Counted from the first letter of the stretch, positions 46,783-55,742 are shown. The stretch is DNA of 60,982 nt from Sphingobacteriia bacterium (GCA_947452295.1 CANGCK010000016.1:1-60982), one strand, 5' to 3'. Notes: generated by a model from the sequence alone, not told the origin. Program-made: numbers and translations.

Positions 46783-47232
46783 ATGAAATTACACAATTTA
46801 AAACCTGCTGAAGGTTCTGTTAAGAAAGCAAAAAGAATTGGTCGTGGTGAAGCTTCCGGAAAGGGTGGTACTTCAACCAAAGGTAATAAAGGTGGTCAAA
46901 GCCGTGCTGGTTACAAAAGCAAAATGGCACATGAAGGTGGTCAGATGCCAATTCAGCGTCGTATTCCTAAGCGCGGTTTCAAAAATATCAACCGCATTGA
47001 ATATAAAGTATTTAATCTTGGTCAATTAGATCAATTGGTTGAAAAATATGGTTTCACAGAAATTTCTTTAGAGAATCTTTATGTGAATGGTTTAATTAGT
47101 CGTACTGACCGAGTTAAAGTATTGGCAAACGGTGAATTAAAAACAAAATTATCATTCAAGGTTAATGCAATCAGCGACAAAGCAAAAGCTGCTATTGAAG
47201 CTGCTGGCGGATCAGTTGAAATTGTTAAATAA
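46783..47232 (+). CDS. rplO: 50S ribosomal protein L15 (uL15)
   Basis: A 149-residue late-assembly protein. MKLHNLKPAEGSVKKAKRIGRGEASGKGGTSTKGNKGGQSRAG is the classic glycine-rich N-terminus, and MPIQRRIPKRGFKN is the central motif. A small GGGG...CCCC hairpin (about 46745-46760) precedes its start. secY follows after 72 bp. Confidence 0.98.
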   Translation: MKLHNLKPAEGSVKKAKRIGRGEASGKGGTSTKGNKGGQSRAGYKSKMAHEGGQMPIQRRIPKRGFKNINRIEYKVFNLGQLDQLVEKYGFTEISLENLYVNGLISRTDRVKVLANGELKTKLSFKVNAISDKAKAAIEAAGGSVEIVK

Positions 47233-47304
47233 TTTTCTGTATATTGCCCAACGCATTTTTGCGTTTTTTGGTTCTTTAGTTTTAACGCCCTTTAATTAAG
47301 CTAA

Positions 47305-48654
47305 GTGAAAAAATTAGTTCAAACATTAAGAAATATTTGGACCATTGACGAGTTACGAAACAAAATTGTTGTAACGCTTGCATTGGTTCTTACTTACCGT
47401 TTTGGTACACATATTGTACTCCCTGGTATTGACCCTAACAAAATTGAAGCTGCACAAGCCGCTTCAAAAAGTGGTGGTGGTTTACTAGGCATATTTGATA
47501 TGTTTGCTGGTGGTGCTTTCTCTCAAGCATCTATTTTGGCATTAGGTATCATGCCTTACATTTCGGCCTCAATATTTATGCAGTTAATGACCATTTTGGT
47601 TCCTCAATTGCAAAAAGTACAGAAAGAAGGAGATAGTGGTCGCAAAAAAATCAATCAATGGACACGTTACTTAACAGTAATTGTAACAGCATTTCAAGCA
47701 GGTGCTTATGTTGCCTATTTAAATAGTCCTGGTTATGCTGAAGCCATCTTGCCAGCATACAAACCATTCTTTTGGTTTTCTACTGTAATTACACTTTCTG
47801 CAGGTACATTATTTGTGATGTGGTTAGGTGAAAAAATTCAAGATAAAGGACTTGGTAATGGTACATCAATCATTATTATGGTTGGTATCCTTGCTCGTTT
47901 GCCCCAATCTATTATACAAGAATTTAGCGCCAAAGGTGTAAGTGGTGGCGGTGGTTTATTAATCTTCTTGATAGAAATAGCTATTTTAGTTGCTATCATC
48001 ATGGGATTAATTATTTTAGTTCAAGGTGTAAGGAAAATTCCGGTTAACTATGCCAAACAAATCATAGGCAATAAACAGGTAGGCGGGGCACGTCAATTCT
48101 TACCTGTAAAAGTAAATAGCGCTGGTGTAATGCCAATTATTTTTGCACAAGCAATCATGTTTTTACCTACTCTTGCATCATTTACAAATTTAGATTCTGC
48201 TCAGGGTATTGTTAAAGTATTTAATGACCATAGTAACATTTGGTATATGGTTATATATTCAGTGATGGTAATTGGATTTACCTTCCTTTATACTGCATTA
48301 ATATTCAATCCAAAACAAATTGGGGAAGATCTTAAACGCAATAATGGATTTATTCCAGGTGTAAAGCCAGGCCAGCCAACTGCAGATTATATCGGTGCAA
48401 TTATGGATAGAATTACCCTTCCTGGAGCTATATTCCTTGCTTTAGTTGGTATTTTACCTGGTATTGCTTCTAATCTAAAGGTTACTCAAGGGTTTAGTAC
48501 ATTCTTTGGAGGAACTTCGCTTTTGATTATGGTTGGTGTTGTGTTAGATACGCTTCAACAAATTGAAACATATTTATTGATGAGACAATATGATGGTTTA
48601 ATGAAAAGCGGCAGAGTTCAAGGCAGACAAACTGTTGCGCCAACTACCATTTAA
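47305..48654 (+). CDS. secY: Protein translocase subunit SecY
   Basis: A 449-residue channel subunit of the Sec translocon with ten membrane helices. It starts with GTG at 47305 (MKKLVQTLRNIWTIDELRNKI), the only start that fits the family. DMFAGGAFSQASILALGIMPYISASIFMQL is the plug and helix 2 region; GVMPIIFAQAIMFLP and the cytosolic loop NGFIPGVKPGQPTADYI are typical. A strong terminator lies 22 bp after the stop. Confidence 0.98.
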   Translation: MKKLVQTLRNIWTIDELRNKIVVTLALVLTYRFGTHIVLPGIDPNKIEAAQAASKSGGGLLGIFDMFAGGAFSQASILALGIMPYISASIFMQLMTILVPQLQKVQKEGDSGRKKINQWTRYLTVIVTAFQAGAYVAYLNSPGYAEAILPAYKPFFWFSTVITLSAGTLFVMWLGEKIQDKGLGNGTSIIIMVGILARLPQSIIQEFSAKGVSGGGGLLIFLIEIAILVAIIMGLIILVQGVRKIPVNYAKQIIGNKQVGGARQFLPVKVNSAGVMPIIFAQAIMFLPTLASFTNLDSAQGIVKVFNDHSNIWYMVIYSVMVIGFTFLYTALIFNPKQIGEDLKRNNGFIPGVKPGQPTADYIGAIMDRITLPGAIFLALVGILPGIASNLKVTQGFSTFFGGTSLLIMVGVVLDTLQQIETYLLMRQYDGLMKSGRVQGRQTVAPTTI

Positions 48655-48676
48655 TTATAAATAATTACGAACTTTG

Positions 48677-48712
48677 TAAACCTGTTTAGCTTGCTAAACA
48701 GGTTTATTTTTT
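48677..48712 (+). terminator. Rho-independent terminator between secY and map
   Basis: A perfect 14-bp stem (TAAACCTGTTTAGC paired with GCTAAACAGGTTTA) has a 2-nt loop and is followed by TTTTTT. It should end most of the S10-spc transcript before map. Confidence 0.9.
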
Positions 48713-48733
48713 ATCATGACCAGAAGGCATAAT

Positions 48734-49537
48734 ATGATCCACTACAAAACAGAATCTGAAGTAGCTTTGATGAAAGAAGCTGCTTTATTAGTAAGCAAAA
48801 CTTTAACAGAAGTTGCTAAAGTACTAAAACCAGGGATTACTACGCTGCAAATTGATAAATTGTGTTTTGAATTTGTAAAGGATCAAAAAGCGATTCCATC
48901 ATTTTTGAATTATAGGGGATATCCTTTTACAATCTGCGCATCCGTTAATGATGTTGTGGTGCATGGGTTTCCTAACAATACTTCATTAAAAGAAGGTGAT
49001 ATTGTGTCTATTGATATGGGAGTCATTTTAAATGGCTGGCATGGAGATCATGCATATACATTTATTTTAGGAGAGGCTTCTCCTGCAGAAATTGAGTTGG
49101 TAAAAGTGACAAAGGAATCATTGTATAAAGGGATTGAAAAAGCCATTGTAAACAACCGAATTGGAGACATTGCGCATGCCATTCAGGAACATACTGAAAT
49201 TAAACATGGATATGGAGTTGTACGGGAATTGGTGGGACATGGTTTAGGAAGAAGCTTGCATGAAGACCCTCAAATGCCTAATTATGGTAAAAGAGGAAGT
49301 GGGCCTAAATTGAAAGAAAATTTAGTGTTGGCTATTGAGCCAATGATTAATCTTGGAACGAGAGAAGTTTATACAGACAAAGACGGTTGGACAGTTAAAA
49401 CTAGAGATGGCAAAGCCTCTGTTCATTTTGAACATGATGTTTGTGTTAAAAGGAACAAGGCATTAATTTTATCGGACTACAGCATTATTGAGGCCGCAGA
49501 AAAAGCGAATAATGAATTGAATTCAACCTATTATTGA
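48734..49537 (+). CDS. map: Methionine aminopeptidase, type I
   Basis: A 267-residue metalloprotease that removes N-terminal methionine. I prefer ATG 48734 (MIHYKTESEVALMKEAALLVS), which matches the family start; an in-frame ATG at 48716 lies only 10 bp from the secY terminator. Metal ligands are seen in SIDMGVILNGWHGDHAYTF (two Asp), GHGLGRSLHEDP (His), LAIEPMINLG (Glu) and VHFEHDVCV (Glu). It follows a terminator, so it needs read-through or its own promoter. No infA or rpmJ follows. Confidence 0.96.
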   Translation: MIHYKTESEVALMKEAALLVSKTLTEVAKVLKPGITTLQIDKLCFEFVKDQKAIPSFLNYRGYPFTICASVNDVVVHGFPNNTSLKEGDIVSIDMGVILNGWHGDHAYTFILGEASPAEIELVKVTKESLYKGIEKAIVNNRIGDIAHAIQEHTEIKHGYGVVRELVGHGLGRSLHEDPQMPNYGKRGSGPKLKENLVLAIEPMINLGTREVYTDKDGWTVKTRDGKASVHFEHDVCVKRNKALILSDYSIIEAAEKANNELNSTYY

Positions 49538-49598
49538 TTTATTATTAGCACATTCCCCCCTATTAAAATTACGCAATATCGTTAAATGGATAGTTTGT

Positions 49599-49646
49599 AA
49601 AAGGGTAATTGTTCAAAACGAATTATTGAACAATTACCCTTTTTTA
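49599..49646 (+). terminator. Rho-independent terminator after map
   Basis: A perfect 18-bp stem (49599-49616 with 49626-49643) encloses a 9-nt loop and ends in a T run. It lies 61 bp after the map stop and closes the ribosomal cluster. Confidence 0.92.
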
Positions 49647-49697
49647 TGATTTAAAACATAAAAAGTGACTTATAATTTTTTGGTCTATTTTAAAAAT

Positions 49698-49729
49698 AAA
49701 AAAGATTAAAAAAGATTAAAAAAAAAAAC
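49698..49729. repeat. A-rich tract with a tandem 10-mer
   Basis: AAAGATTAAA occurs twice in tandem (49701-49720) followed by A11. This and further AT-rich sequence fill 49647-49837, ahead of the glycine-rich secreted protein. I see no gene there, and the tract may be an A-tract upstream element. Confidence 0.5.
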
Positions 49730-49837
49730 AGTAAATACTATCAATTTATTAAAAAAAACTTAAATCTAAATGTAAGCCAATTGTTAAAATAGATTAGAAG
49801 ATACCTTAGTCAATAAATCTATAAATCCTCAAGTTCT

Positions 49838-52800
49838 ATGAAAAGCAACTTTTCTTGGTTTACACATTTTAAGCAGACACTGTGCTTTTGTTTGCTCTTA
49901 TTAAGCGGTAATTTATTGGCACAATCAGTAACTTTTAATTATACCGGAAATACTCAACAATATGTTGTTCCTGCAGGTGTAACTTCCTTAAAAGTAAAAG
50001 CCAATGGGGCTTCGGGAGCAGATGCCACAACTGGTGGAAAAGGAGGAAATGGGGCTTATGTAGAGTCTATTATTGCAGTTACTCCTGGCGATGTGTTATA
50101 TGTAGTGGTGGGTGGCACCAATGGGTACAATGGAGGAGGCAAAGCAGGAAAAGCTGGGGATAATGTACGAGCAAGAGCCATTAATGGTGGAAATGGAGGA
50201 GGCGCTAGTGATGTTAGAAGAAACGACTCAACCCTAGCTGGAAGAGTAGTAGTAGCAGGCGGTGGCGGTGGTGGTGGTGGTTTTGGATACACTTCAAGCC
50301 TAACTACGCCTATTACAACGGGTGGTAATGGTGGCAAAAGTAATACCGCAGGTGAAGACGGCGCTGAATCTTATTATGGTGCAAATATAACTACTGGCGG
50401 AAAAGGAGGTACAATTGGAGTAGGGGGCGCAAAAGGAGTTGGATGTATTGCTGGTGCATCTATTGATGCACATGCTGGTCTTAATGATGGAACAGGTGGC
50501 TGCGGGCCTTATTTTGGTTTGCTAACCAATACACCTGATGGTGGTGGTGGTGGTGGTGGATATGTTGTTGGTGGCGGCGGCGGAAGTGGGGCTGCTGGAA
50601 CTACATCTTGTTCGGGAAATCACACAAGCGGCGGCGGCGGCGGTGCTGGGGGCTCTAACTATACCAATCCATCAGATGTAAACTTGGTGGTAACCGATGG
50701 AGCTAACACTGGCAATGGCTCAATTATTATCAGCCCAATGCCAGTTGTAACCACAAATACAGTAACACAACAACCAAATAATTCAGTTGAGCTGAATGGT
50801 ACTGTTGAAGATTTGGGTTTTACACTTACAACTGGATTTGAATTTGGCACCGATTCTACCTCGCTAACAAATTTTATAGCAGCAACCACAGGAGGATCAA
50901 TCACTGCGGGTGCAGGATCAACTCCAATTTCAGTAACACTTTCTTCCCCACTGGTAGTTACTAATACAAAATACTTTTATAGAGCATTAGCAGTTGATAG
51001 AACTGATACCACAAAAGGCGCAATTTTAAACTTTACAATTGTACTTCCTACATCAATTGTTTCAATCAAAAAATCGATACCTACAGATAGCATGACCAAT
51101 GCAGGAGCAGTAACATTTAAAATTAAATTTACAGACAGCATTGGCGGTTTAACTAAAGATAATTTTTCAATAACTAAAACCGGAATTTCAGGTGATTCTA
51201 TCATTTCAGTGATAGGTTCTGATAGTATTTGGAATGTACAAGTTTATACGGGAACTGGTTCTGGGTCTATCGGATTAAGCTGCATAAATGGTGTGGGATT
51301 AACGCATAAAATAATTTCAACATTGCCCTATGCTGGAGAAACTTATACAATAGATAAAACAGCTCCAACGCTTACTTCAGTTAATATTAAAAGCAATAAC
51401 AAAATTAATTACAAAGCTAAAGTGGGAGACATTGTTACGCTTTCTTTTACTGCAAGTGAAAAAATCAACAATCCAACAGTTTCAATTGGAGGAAATTCGG
51501 TAACACCAAGTAATGTTAGTGGGAATGATTGGGCAGCAACCTATATAATTCAATCAAGCGACCTTGAAGCTGCTATTGCATTTAATATTAGTTTCACTGA
51601 TCTTGTAGGTAATAGTGGAACAAGTGTTTCAGCAACTTCAGACAATAGTGCAGTGTTGATTGACAAAACGATTCCAACCATTTCTACTGTTACGATAAGT
51701 AGCAATAATAGTATGGTAAGTAAAGCAAAAGTGGGAGATAATATAGTATTGTTGTTTACTTCGAGTGAAACAATTACTACTCCAACAGTTACAATTGGCG
51801 GTACTGCAGTAACTGCAACAAATGTTAGTGGAAATAATTGGTCGGCTACTTATACTATCTTATCAACTATTCCTGAATCAATTGTACCATTTAATGTTTC
51901 TTTTGAAGATAGTGTAGGCAATAAAGGAACAGTTGTTTCAGCAACATCAGACAATTCTGTAGTACTGATAGACAAAACTGCACCAACTGTTAAAAGTATT
52001 AGTCGTAAAAATCCATTGTCTCAAACAACCAACCTAACAACATTGGTTTATAGAGTGGTGTTCAGCGAAGCTGTTAAAAATGTAGCATTACCAGCGTTTG
52101 TTTTAACAACAACGGGAGTAACAACAGGTGTAATTTCATCTGTATCAAAAATTGCCGTAGATACATTTGATGTTACGGTTACTAATGTAACAGCAGGTGG
52201 AACTATTCGATTGGATTTAACTGCTGCAAGTAATGGAATTACAGATTCAGTAGGAAATACTAGTACAATCGGCTTTACAGGCGGTCAAACATATTCAACC
52301 AATATACCACCAGTTTTTGTTGTATTGCCAAGTGCAGCATCATTTGCAATTTGCCAAAATAGTGCAGCATATAATATAAATAGTTTATTGACAGTGTCAG
52401 ATCCTGATAATGCGCAAACACTTACTTGGACAGTTTCTGCTGCTCCGGTAAATGGAACATTGACAGGTTTTAATGCAGCAACAGCCTTATCTAATAGCAG
52501 TAACGTTGTTCCAACAGGATTAAATTACACTCCAAATAGCGGGTTTAGTGGTAACGATGTATTTACTGTTCAGGTAAGTGACGGGTATGCATCAACTACG
52601 CTAACAATAAATGTAACAGTTAATAAATTACCTTCAACTGTTGTTACAGCTTCATCTACAAATGTTAGTAAAGGATTGTATACACAGTTAAATGTTGTCG
52701 CTGCTAATATTACAAGTTACAGCTGGACTCCAATAGCTGGGTTAAACAATGCTACAATTGCCAATCCATCAGCTAGGGTAACGGCCAATACTAGGTATAA

Positions 52801-53131
52801 TGTTACTGTTACCAATACTGTTGGATGTACAAGTACAGATGGAATTGATGTGAAAGCAATTGAAGACATTTACCTTTCACCAACAATAGCATTTTCACCA
52901 AATGGTGATGGCATTAATGAAAAATTTGTAATAAAAAATATTGATCAATACCCGAACAACAAGTTGCAAATTTATGATAGGTTAGGTAAGCTTGTGTATG
53001 AGCAAAATAATTATGCAAATAATTGGGATGGAACAATTACGGGAAAAGTGCTAGCAAAAGACACCTATTATTACGTATTAATTGTAAATAATATTTTAGT
53101 AAAAAAAGGTGCAATAACTATTGTTAGGTAA
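49838..53131 (+). CDS. Glycine-rich T9SS type B cargo with Ig-like repeats
   Basis: A 1097-residue predicted cell-surface protein. It has a signal peptide (to about residue 29), then a glycine-rich beta domain (about 30-290; VTFNYTGNTQQYVVPAGVTSLKV, GGTNGYNGGGKAG, runs of six or more Gly). Two 103-residue repeats starting IDKTxPT lie at 505-607 and 608-710. An Ig-like/cadherin-like part (about 820-935) and a PKD-like segment follow. The C-terminal domain (about 1012-1097) has FSPNGDGINEKFVIKNI and IYDRLGKLVYE...YANNWDG, the CHU_C type B sorting signal. The next gene is a PorP/SprF partner. A role in adhesion or gliding is inferred. Confidence 0.92.
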   Translation: MKSNFSWFTHFKQTLCFCLLLLSGNLLAQSVTFNYTGNTQQYVVPAGVTSLKVKANGASGADATTGGKGGNGAYVESIIAVTPGDVLYVVVGGTNGYNGGGKAGKAGDNVRARAINGGNGGGASDVRRNDSTLAGRVVVAGGGGGGGGFGYTSSLTTPITTGGNGGKSNTAGEDGAESYYGANITTGGKGGTIGVGGAKGVGCIAGASIDAHAGLNDGTGGCGPYFGLLTNTPDGGGGGGGYVVGGGGGSGAAGTTSCSGNHTSGGGGGAGGSNYTNPSDVNLVVTDGANTGNGSIIISPMPVVTTNTVTQQPNNSVELNGTVEDLGFTLTTGFEFGTDSTSLTNFIAATTGGSITAGAGSTPISVTLSSPLVVTNTKYFYRALAVDRTDTTKGAILNFTIVLPTSIVSIKKSIPTDSMTNAGAVTFKIKFTDSIGGLTKDNFSITKTGISGDSIISVIGSDSIWNVQVYTGTGSGSIGLSCINGVGLTHKIISTLPYAGETYTIDKTAPTLTSVNIKSNNKINYKAKVGDIVTLSFTASEKINNPTVSIGGNSVTPSNVSGNDWAATYIIQSSDLEAAIAFNISFTDLVGNSGTSVSATSDNSAVLIDKTIPTISTVTISSNNSMVSKAKVGDNIVLLFTSSETITTPTVTIGGTAVTATNVSGNNWSATYTILSTIPESIVPFNVSFEDSVGNKGTVVSATSDNSVVLIDKTAPTVKSISRKNPLSQTTNLTTLVYRVVFSEAVKNVALPAFVLTTTGVTTGVISSVSKIAVDTFDVTVTNVTAGGTIRLDLTAASNGITDSVGNTSTIGFTGGQTYSTNIPPVFVVLPSAASFAICQNSAAYNINSLLTVSDPDNAQTLTWTVSAAPVNGTLTGFNAATALSNSSNVVPTGLNYTPNSGFSGNDVFTVQVSDGYASTTLTINVTVNKLPSTVVTASSTNVSKGLYTQLNVVAANITSYSWTPIAGLNNATIANPSARVTANTRYNVTVTNTVGCTSTDGIDVKAIEDIYLSPTIAFSPNGDGINEKFVIKNIDQYPNNKLQIYDRLGKLVYEQNNYANNWDGTITGKVLAKDTYYYVLIVNNILVKKGAITIVR
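51350..51967 (+). repeat. Two tandem 309-bp coding repeats
   Basis: Units 51350-51658 and 51659-51967 have exactly the same length and encode 103-residue Ig-like modules that share IDKT, SxxxxxKAKVGDxxxLxFTxSE, SGNxWxATY, FxxSFxDxVGNxGTxVSATSDNS. They look like an old in-frame tandem duplication. Confidence 0.85.
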
Positions 53132-53187
53132 TAAAATTAGATTTCATCATAAGCAGTATGATTTAAAGATTAATTAAATAAATTGAA

Positions 53188-54072
53188 ATGAATAAAAAGT
53201 ATATCATAGCTATATGTTTAACATTAGCAACATTTTTTCAAAACAAAGTTGAAGCCCAGCAGCAAGTTGAAAATAGCATGAGTCAGTATTTTCATAATCG
53301 TGCACTTTGGAATGCCGGATTTACAGGAATAGATGGCAATAAAATTTATGCTTTACAAAATAGAAGCTGGGTTGGGTTTGAGGGAGCACCAGTTACAACC
53401 AATATAAGCGGTGCGTTTGCTTTTGGTGAAAATTCATCGGCTGGTGTGCAGATTATGAGTGATGTTGCCGGGGTATTGAATAGAACTTTTGGTGTTATTA
53501 ATTATGCCTATCGTGTAAAATTAGCACAGGAAAAACATTTAAGAATTGGTATATCTTTGGCTTTTTCTAGTGATCGTTTAGATAATAAAAATTTCGGTAT
53601 AGATGAATCATTAGATCCACTGATAAATAGTAGCATTAAAAAAAGCACACAGTTTGATGGAAATATTGGAATGGTGTATCAAACAAAAAAGTTAACGTTA
53701 GGTGCTTCCTTATTTAGGATCCAAGAAAACATGCAAAATAGCAATTCATCAAATCTGGCAATAGGGCAAATAGCCGCTTATTATGATATCGAAATGAATA
53801 AAGAAAGCAATATTCATTTAAAGCCAGTTACGATGCTGCGCTTTTATAAGAGCACTGCAACTGTTTTTGATTTAGGTGCTCAGTTCGATTACAATAATTT
53901 GTTGAATGCAATGTTGGTATACCAAAGTTCTGGAAACATCAGAACTGGTGCAGGCGTAAGATGGAAGGATGTTGCAGAATTAAATTTATTTTACAATACA
54001 AATAATAAAATCACCAATACATCAAGTCAGCAATATGAAATTGGATTAGGTATTCATCTAAATAAAAAATAA
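53188..54072 (+). CDS. PorP/SprF family T9SS membrane protein
   Basis: A 294-residue outer-membrane beta-barrel-like protein with a signal peptide (MNKKYIIAICLTLATFFQNKVEAQ). The start of the mature part, SQYFHNRALWNAGFTGIDG, and the RSWVGFEGAPVTTNISGAF block are the PorP/SprF pattern; alternating strands continue to the end. Members are commonly encoded next to a type B cargo and are thought to anchor or help export it. It starts 57 bp after the glycine-rich cargo, so the pair is co-transcribed, and ends at a terminator. Confidence 0.92.
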   Translation: MNKKYIIAICLTLATFFQNKVEAQQQVENSMSQYFHNRALWNAGFTGIDGNKIYALQNRSWVGFEGAPVTTNISGAFAFGENSSAGVQIMSDVAGVLNRTFGVINYAYRVKLAQEKHLRIGISLAFSSDRLDNKNFGIDESLDPLINSSIKKSTQFDGNIGMVYQTKKLTLGASLFRIQENMQNSNSSNLAIGQIAAYYDIEMNKESNIHLKPVTMLRFYKSTATVFDLGAQFDYNNLLNAMLVYQSSGNIRTGAGVRWKDVAELNLFYNTNNKITNTSSQQYEIGLGIHLNKK

Positions 54073-54110
54073 GGTAACGTGCCTATTTGGCGAAGATAAA
54101 TTTTACGTAT

Positions 54111-54158
54111 AAAAATGGTTGCATTATTGGATAATCCATGTGCAACCATTTTTTTTGA
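54111..54158 (+). terminator. Rho-independent terminator after the PorP/SprF gene
   Basis: A 13-bp stem (AAAAATGGTTGCA paired with TGCAACCATTTTT) has a 17-nt loop and a T8 run. It lies 39 bp after the stop and overlaps any upstream-extended reading of the next gene. Confidence 0.88.
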
Positions 54159-54181
54159 AAGAATTGCTTAATATTGTAAGG

Positions 54182-55402
54182 ATGGCAAAGCAATTAATAA
54201 TTATTGGCGGAGGTGCAGCAGGAATTTTTTGCGCAGTTAATGCTGCAAGAATAGATCCTACATTAAAAGTGTTGGTGCTTGAAAAATCGAATAAGCTATT
54301 ATCAAAAGTAAAAGTAAGTGGTGGCGGCAGGTGTAATGTTACCCATGCCTGTTTTGAAATTCCTGAATTAATTAAAAAGTACCCAAGGGGCAGTCAGTTT
54401 TTAAAAAAAACATTTCATCAATTTTTTACTACTGATACTATTCAATGGTTTGAAGATAGAGGAGTATTGTTACATGCAGAGCCAGATGGTAGAATGTTTC
54501 CAACTACTAATAGTTCCCAAACTATTATTGATTGTTTGTTGAAGGAAGCAACAAAATACAATGTTTCATTTGAATTAGGAGCTGAGGTAAAAACGATTCA
54601 GAAAAATAGTGAAGGTTTTGCTATTCAATCTTCAAGAGGTGTAAATTGGTTTGCACATTATGTTTGTATTGCCTGTGGTGGATTTCCCAAGAGTACTATG
54701 TTTGACTGGTTGATAGGATTAGGTCATCATATTAGTGAACCGGTTCCATCTTTATTTACATTTAATATACCTCAGCATTCAATTACGCAGTTAATGGGGT
54801 TGAGTGTACCCAATGCAATGGTAAAAATTGCAGGTACAAAACTGCACGAGCAGGGGCCATTGCTTATAACACATTGGGGCTTAAGCGGTCCGGCTGTACT
54901 GAGGTTATCGGCTTGGGGTGCAAGAGATTTAGCCAATAGTAAATATGTATTTTCTATCAATGTAAATTGGTTAGGTGATATAAACGAGCAAATATTAAGA
55001 GAAGATTGGCCATTATTTAGGGAACAATATTCGGCACAAAAAATAGGCAACAAAAATCCATTTGCATTGCCTGGCAGATTGTGGAGTTATTTATTAGATC
55101 AATCAGGAATAGATGTTAATACACGATGGGCAGCGTTGAAGGTTAAGGACCAAAATAAGTTAATTCAATTGCTTACCAATTCGTCATTTTCTGTGCAGGG
55201 AAAAACAACTTTTAAGGAAGAGTTTGTTACATGTGGGGGCATACTATTGAATGAGATCAATGCTCAAACCTTGGAAAGTAAAATTGTTCCTGGGCTTTAT
55301 TTTGCTGGCGAAGTAATGGATGTGGATGGCGTTACGGGAGGATTTAATTTTCAACATGCATGGACAAGTGCATGGATTGCTGCTCATTTAATTCAAAAGT
55401 AA
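54182..55402 (+). CDS. FAD-dependent oxidoreductase, YhiN/HI0933 family
   Basis: A 406-residue flavoprotein. The start at 54182 gives MAKQLIIIGGGAAGIFCAVNAA, the N-terminal FAD Rossmann motif; an in-frame ATG 21 codons upstream lies in the terminator hairpin. KLLSKVKVSGGGRCNVTH and the C-terminal AGEVMDVDGVTGGFNFQHAWTSAWIAA are the HI0933/YhiN signatures. The reaction is not known; the family is sometimes labelled aminoacetone oxidase-like on weak grounds. Its last codons and stop lie inside a heptamer-phased repeat. Confidence 0.9.
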   Translation: MAKQLIIIGGGAAGIFCAVNAARIDPTLKVLVLEKSNKLLSKVKVSGGGRCNVTHACFEIPELIKKYPRGSQFLKKTFHQFFTTDTIQWFEDRGVLLHAEPDGRMFPTTNSSQTIIDCLLKEATKYNVSFELGAEVKTIQKNSEGFAIQSSRGVNWFAHYVCIACGGFPKSTMFDWLIGLGHHISEPVPSLFTFNIPQHSITQLMGLSVPNAMVKIAGTKLHEQGPLLITHWGLSGPAVLRLSAWGARDLANSKYVFSINVNWLGDINEQILREDWPLFREQYSAQKIGNKNPFALPGRLWSYLLDQSGIDVNTRWAALKVKDQNKLIQLLTNSSFSVQGKTTFKEEFVTCGGILLNEINAQTLESKIVPGLYFAGEVMDVDGVTGGFNFQHAWTSAWIAAHLIQK

Positions 55403-55418
55403 AAAGTCAAAATTCAAA
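55391..55418. repeat. Heptamer-phased tract across the oxidoreductase stop codon
   Basis: Four 7-mers follow in phase: ATTCAAA, AGTAAAA, AGTCAAA, ATTCAAA. The TAA stop (55400-55402) and the last three codons fall inside. The 17-mer AAAGTCAAAATTCAAAA (55403-55419) occurs again directly after the stop of the DUF4835 gene (60806-60822). Confidence 0.65.
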
Positions 55419-55464
55419 AGGGGGAAAAACATTGTCATATTAATACTAATTGATAAAAATTTGT

Positions 55465-55504
55465 TAGGGGCACAAAAGTGAAAAATTACGCTATTGTGCC
55501 CCTA
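55465..55504. terminator. Terminator between the oxidoreductase and the small DGTPD gene
   Basis: An 11-bp stem (TAGGGGCACAA paired with TTGTGCCCCTA) has an 18-nt loop. It lies 5 bp beyond the stop of the minus-strand gene, with A/T-rich flanks on both sides, so it may serve both convergent genes. Confidence 0.75.
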
Positions 55505-55508
55505 TTAT

Positions 55509-55742
55509 TTATCCTTTATTGGCCTTGAAACGTTTATCTGGTGTACCATCGGCTTTTAATGGTCCTTTCGCTTTGACTTCCTTTTTTTCCTTATTTTCTT
55601 TAAAGCGCAAATCAGGTGTGCCATCGGCTTTTGATTTAGAAACTTTTTCTTTTTGTGGTTGCTTGTTTTTAGTAGACTGTTGTGCGAATGAAGAGAGTGA
55701 CATTGTCATTAAAAACGACAAAGCGAGTAGCATTTTTTTCAT
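55509..55742 (-). CDS. Small exported protein with two DGTPD repeats
   Basis: A 77-residue protein with a clear signal peptide (MKKMLLALSFLMTMSLSSFAQQ). The mature part of about 55 residues is highly charged and lysine-rich, and contains KADGTPDLRFKENK and KADGTPDKRFKANK, two copies of a 14-residue motif. I know similar short 'DGTPD-RFK' proteins from Bacteroidota, but not a function; the acidic loop could bind metal, which is speculation. It is monocistronic. Confidence 0.75.
   Translation of the reverse strand: MKKMLLALSFLMTMSLSSFAQQSTKNKQPQKEKVSKSKADGTPDLRFKENKEKKEVKAKGPLKADGTPDKRFKANKG

Noticed and set aside
49538..49837. tRNA or small gene in the 300-bp gap after map
   Set aside because: The gap holds a terminator and A-rich repeats; I found no cloverleaf or coding frame.
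50056..50337. Proline-rich protein on the minus strand
   Set aside because: It is the antisense reading of the glycine-codon runs in the T9SS cargo and has no signal or domain of its own.
54119..54181. Longer N-terminus for the FAD oxidoreductase
   Set aside because: The extra codons are read through a terminator hairpin, and the Rossmann motif should start near residue 5.
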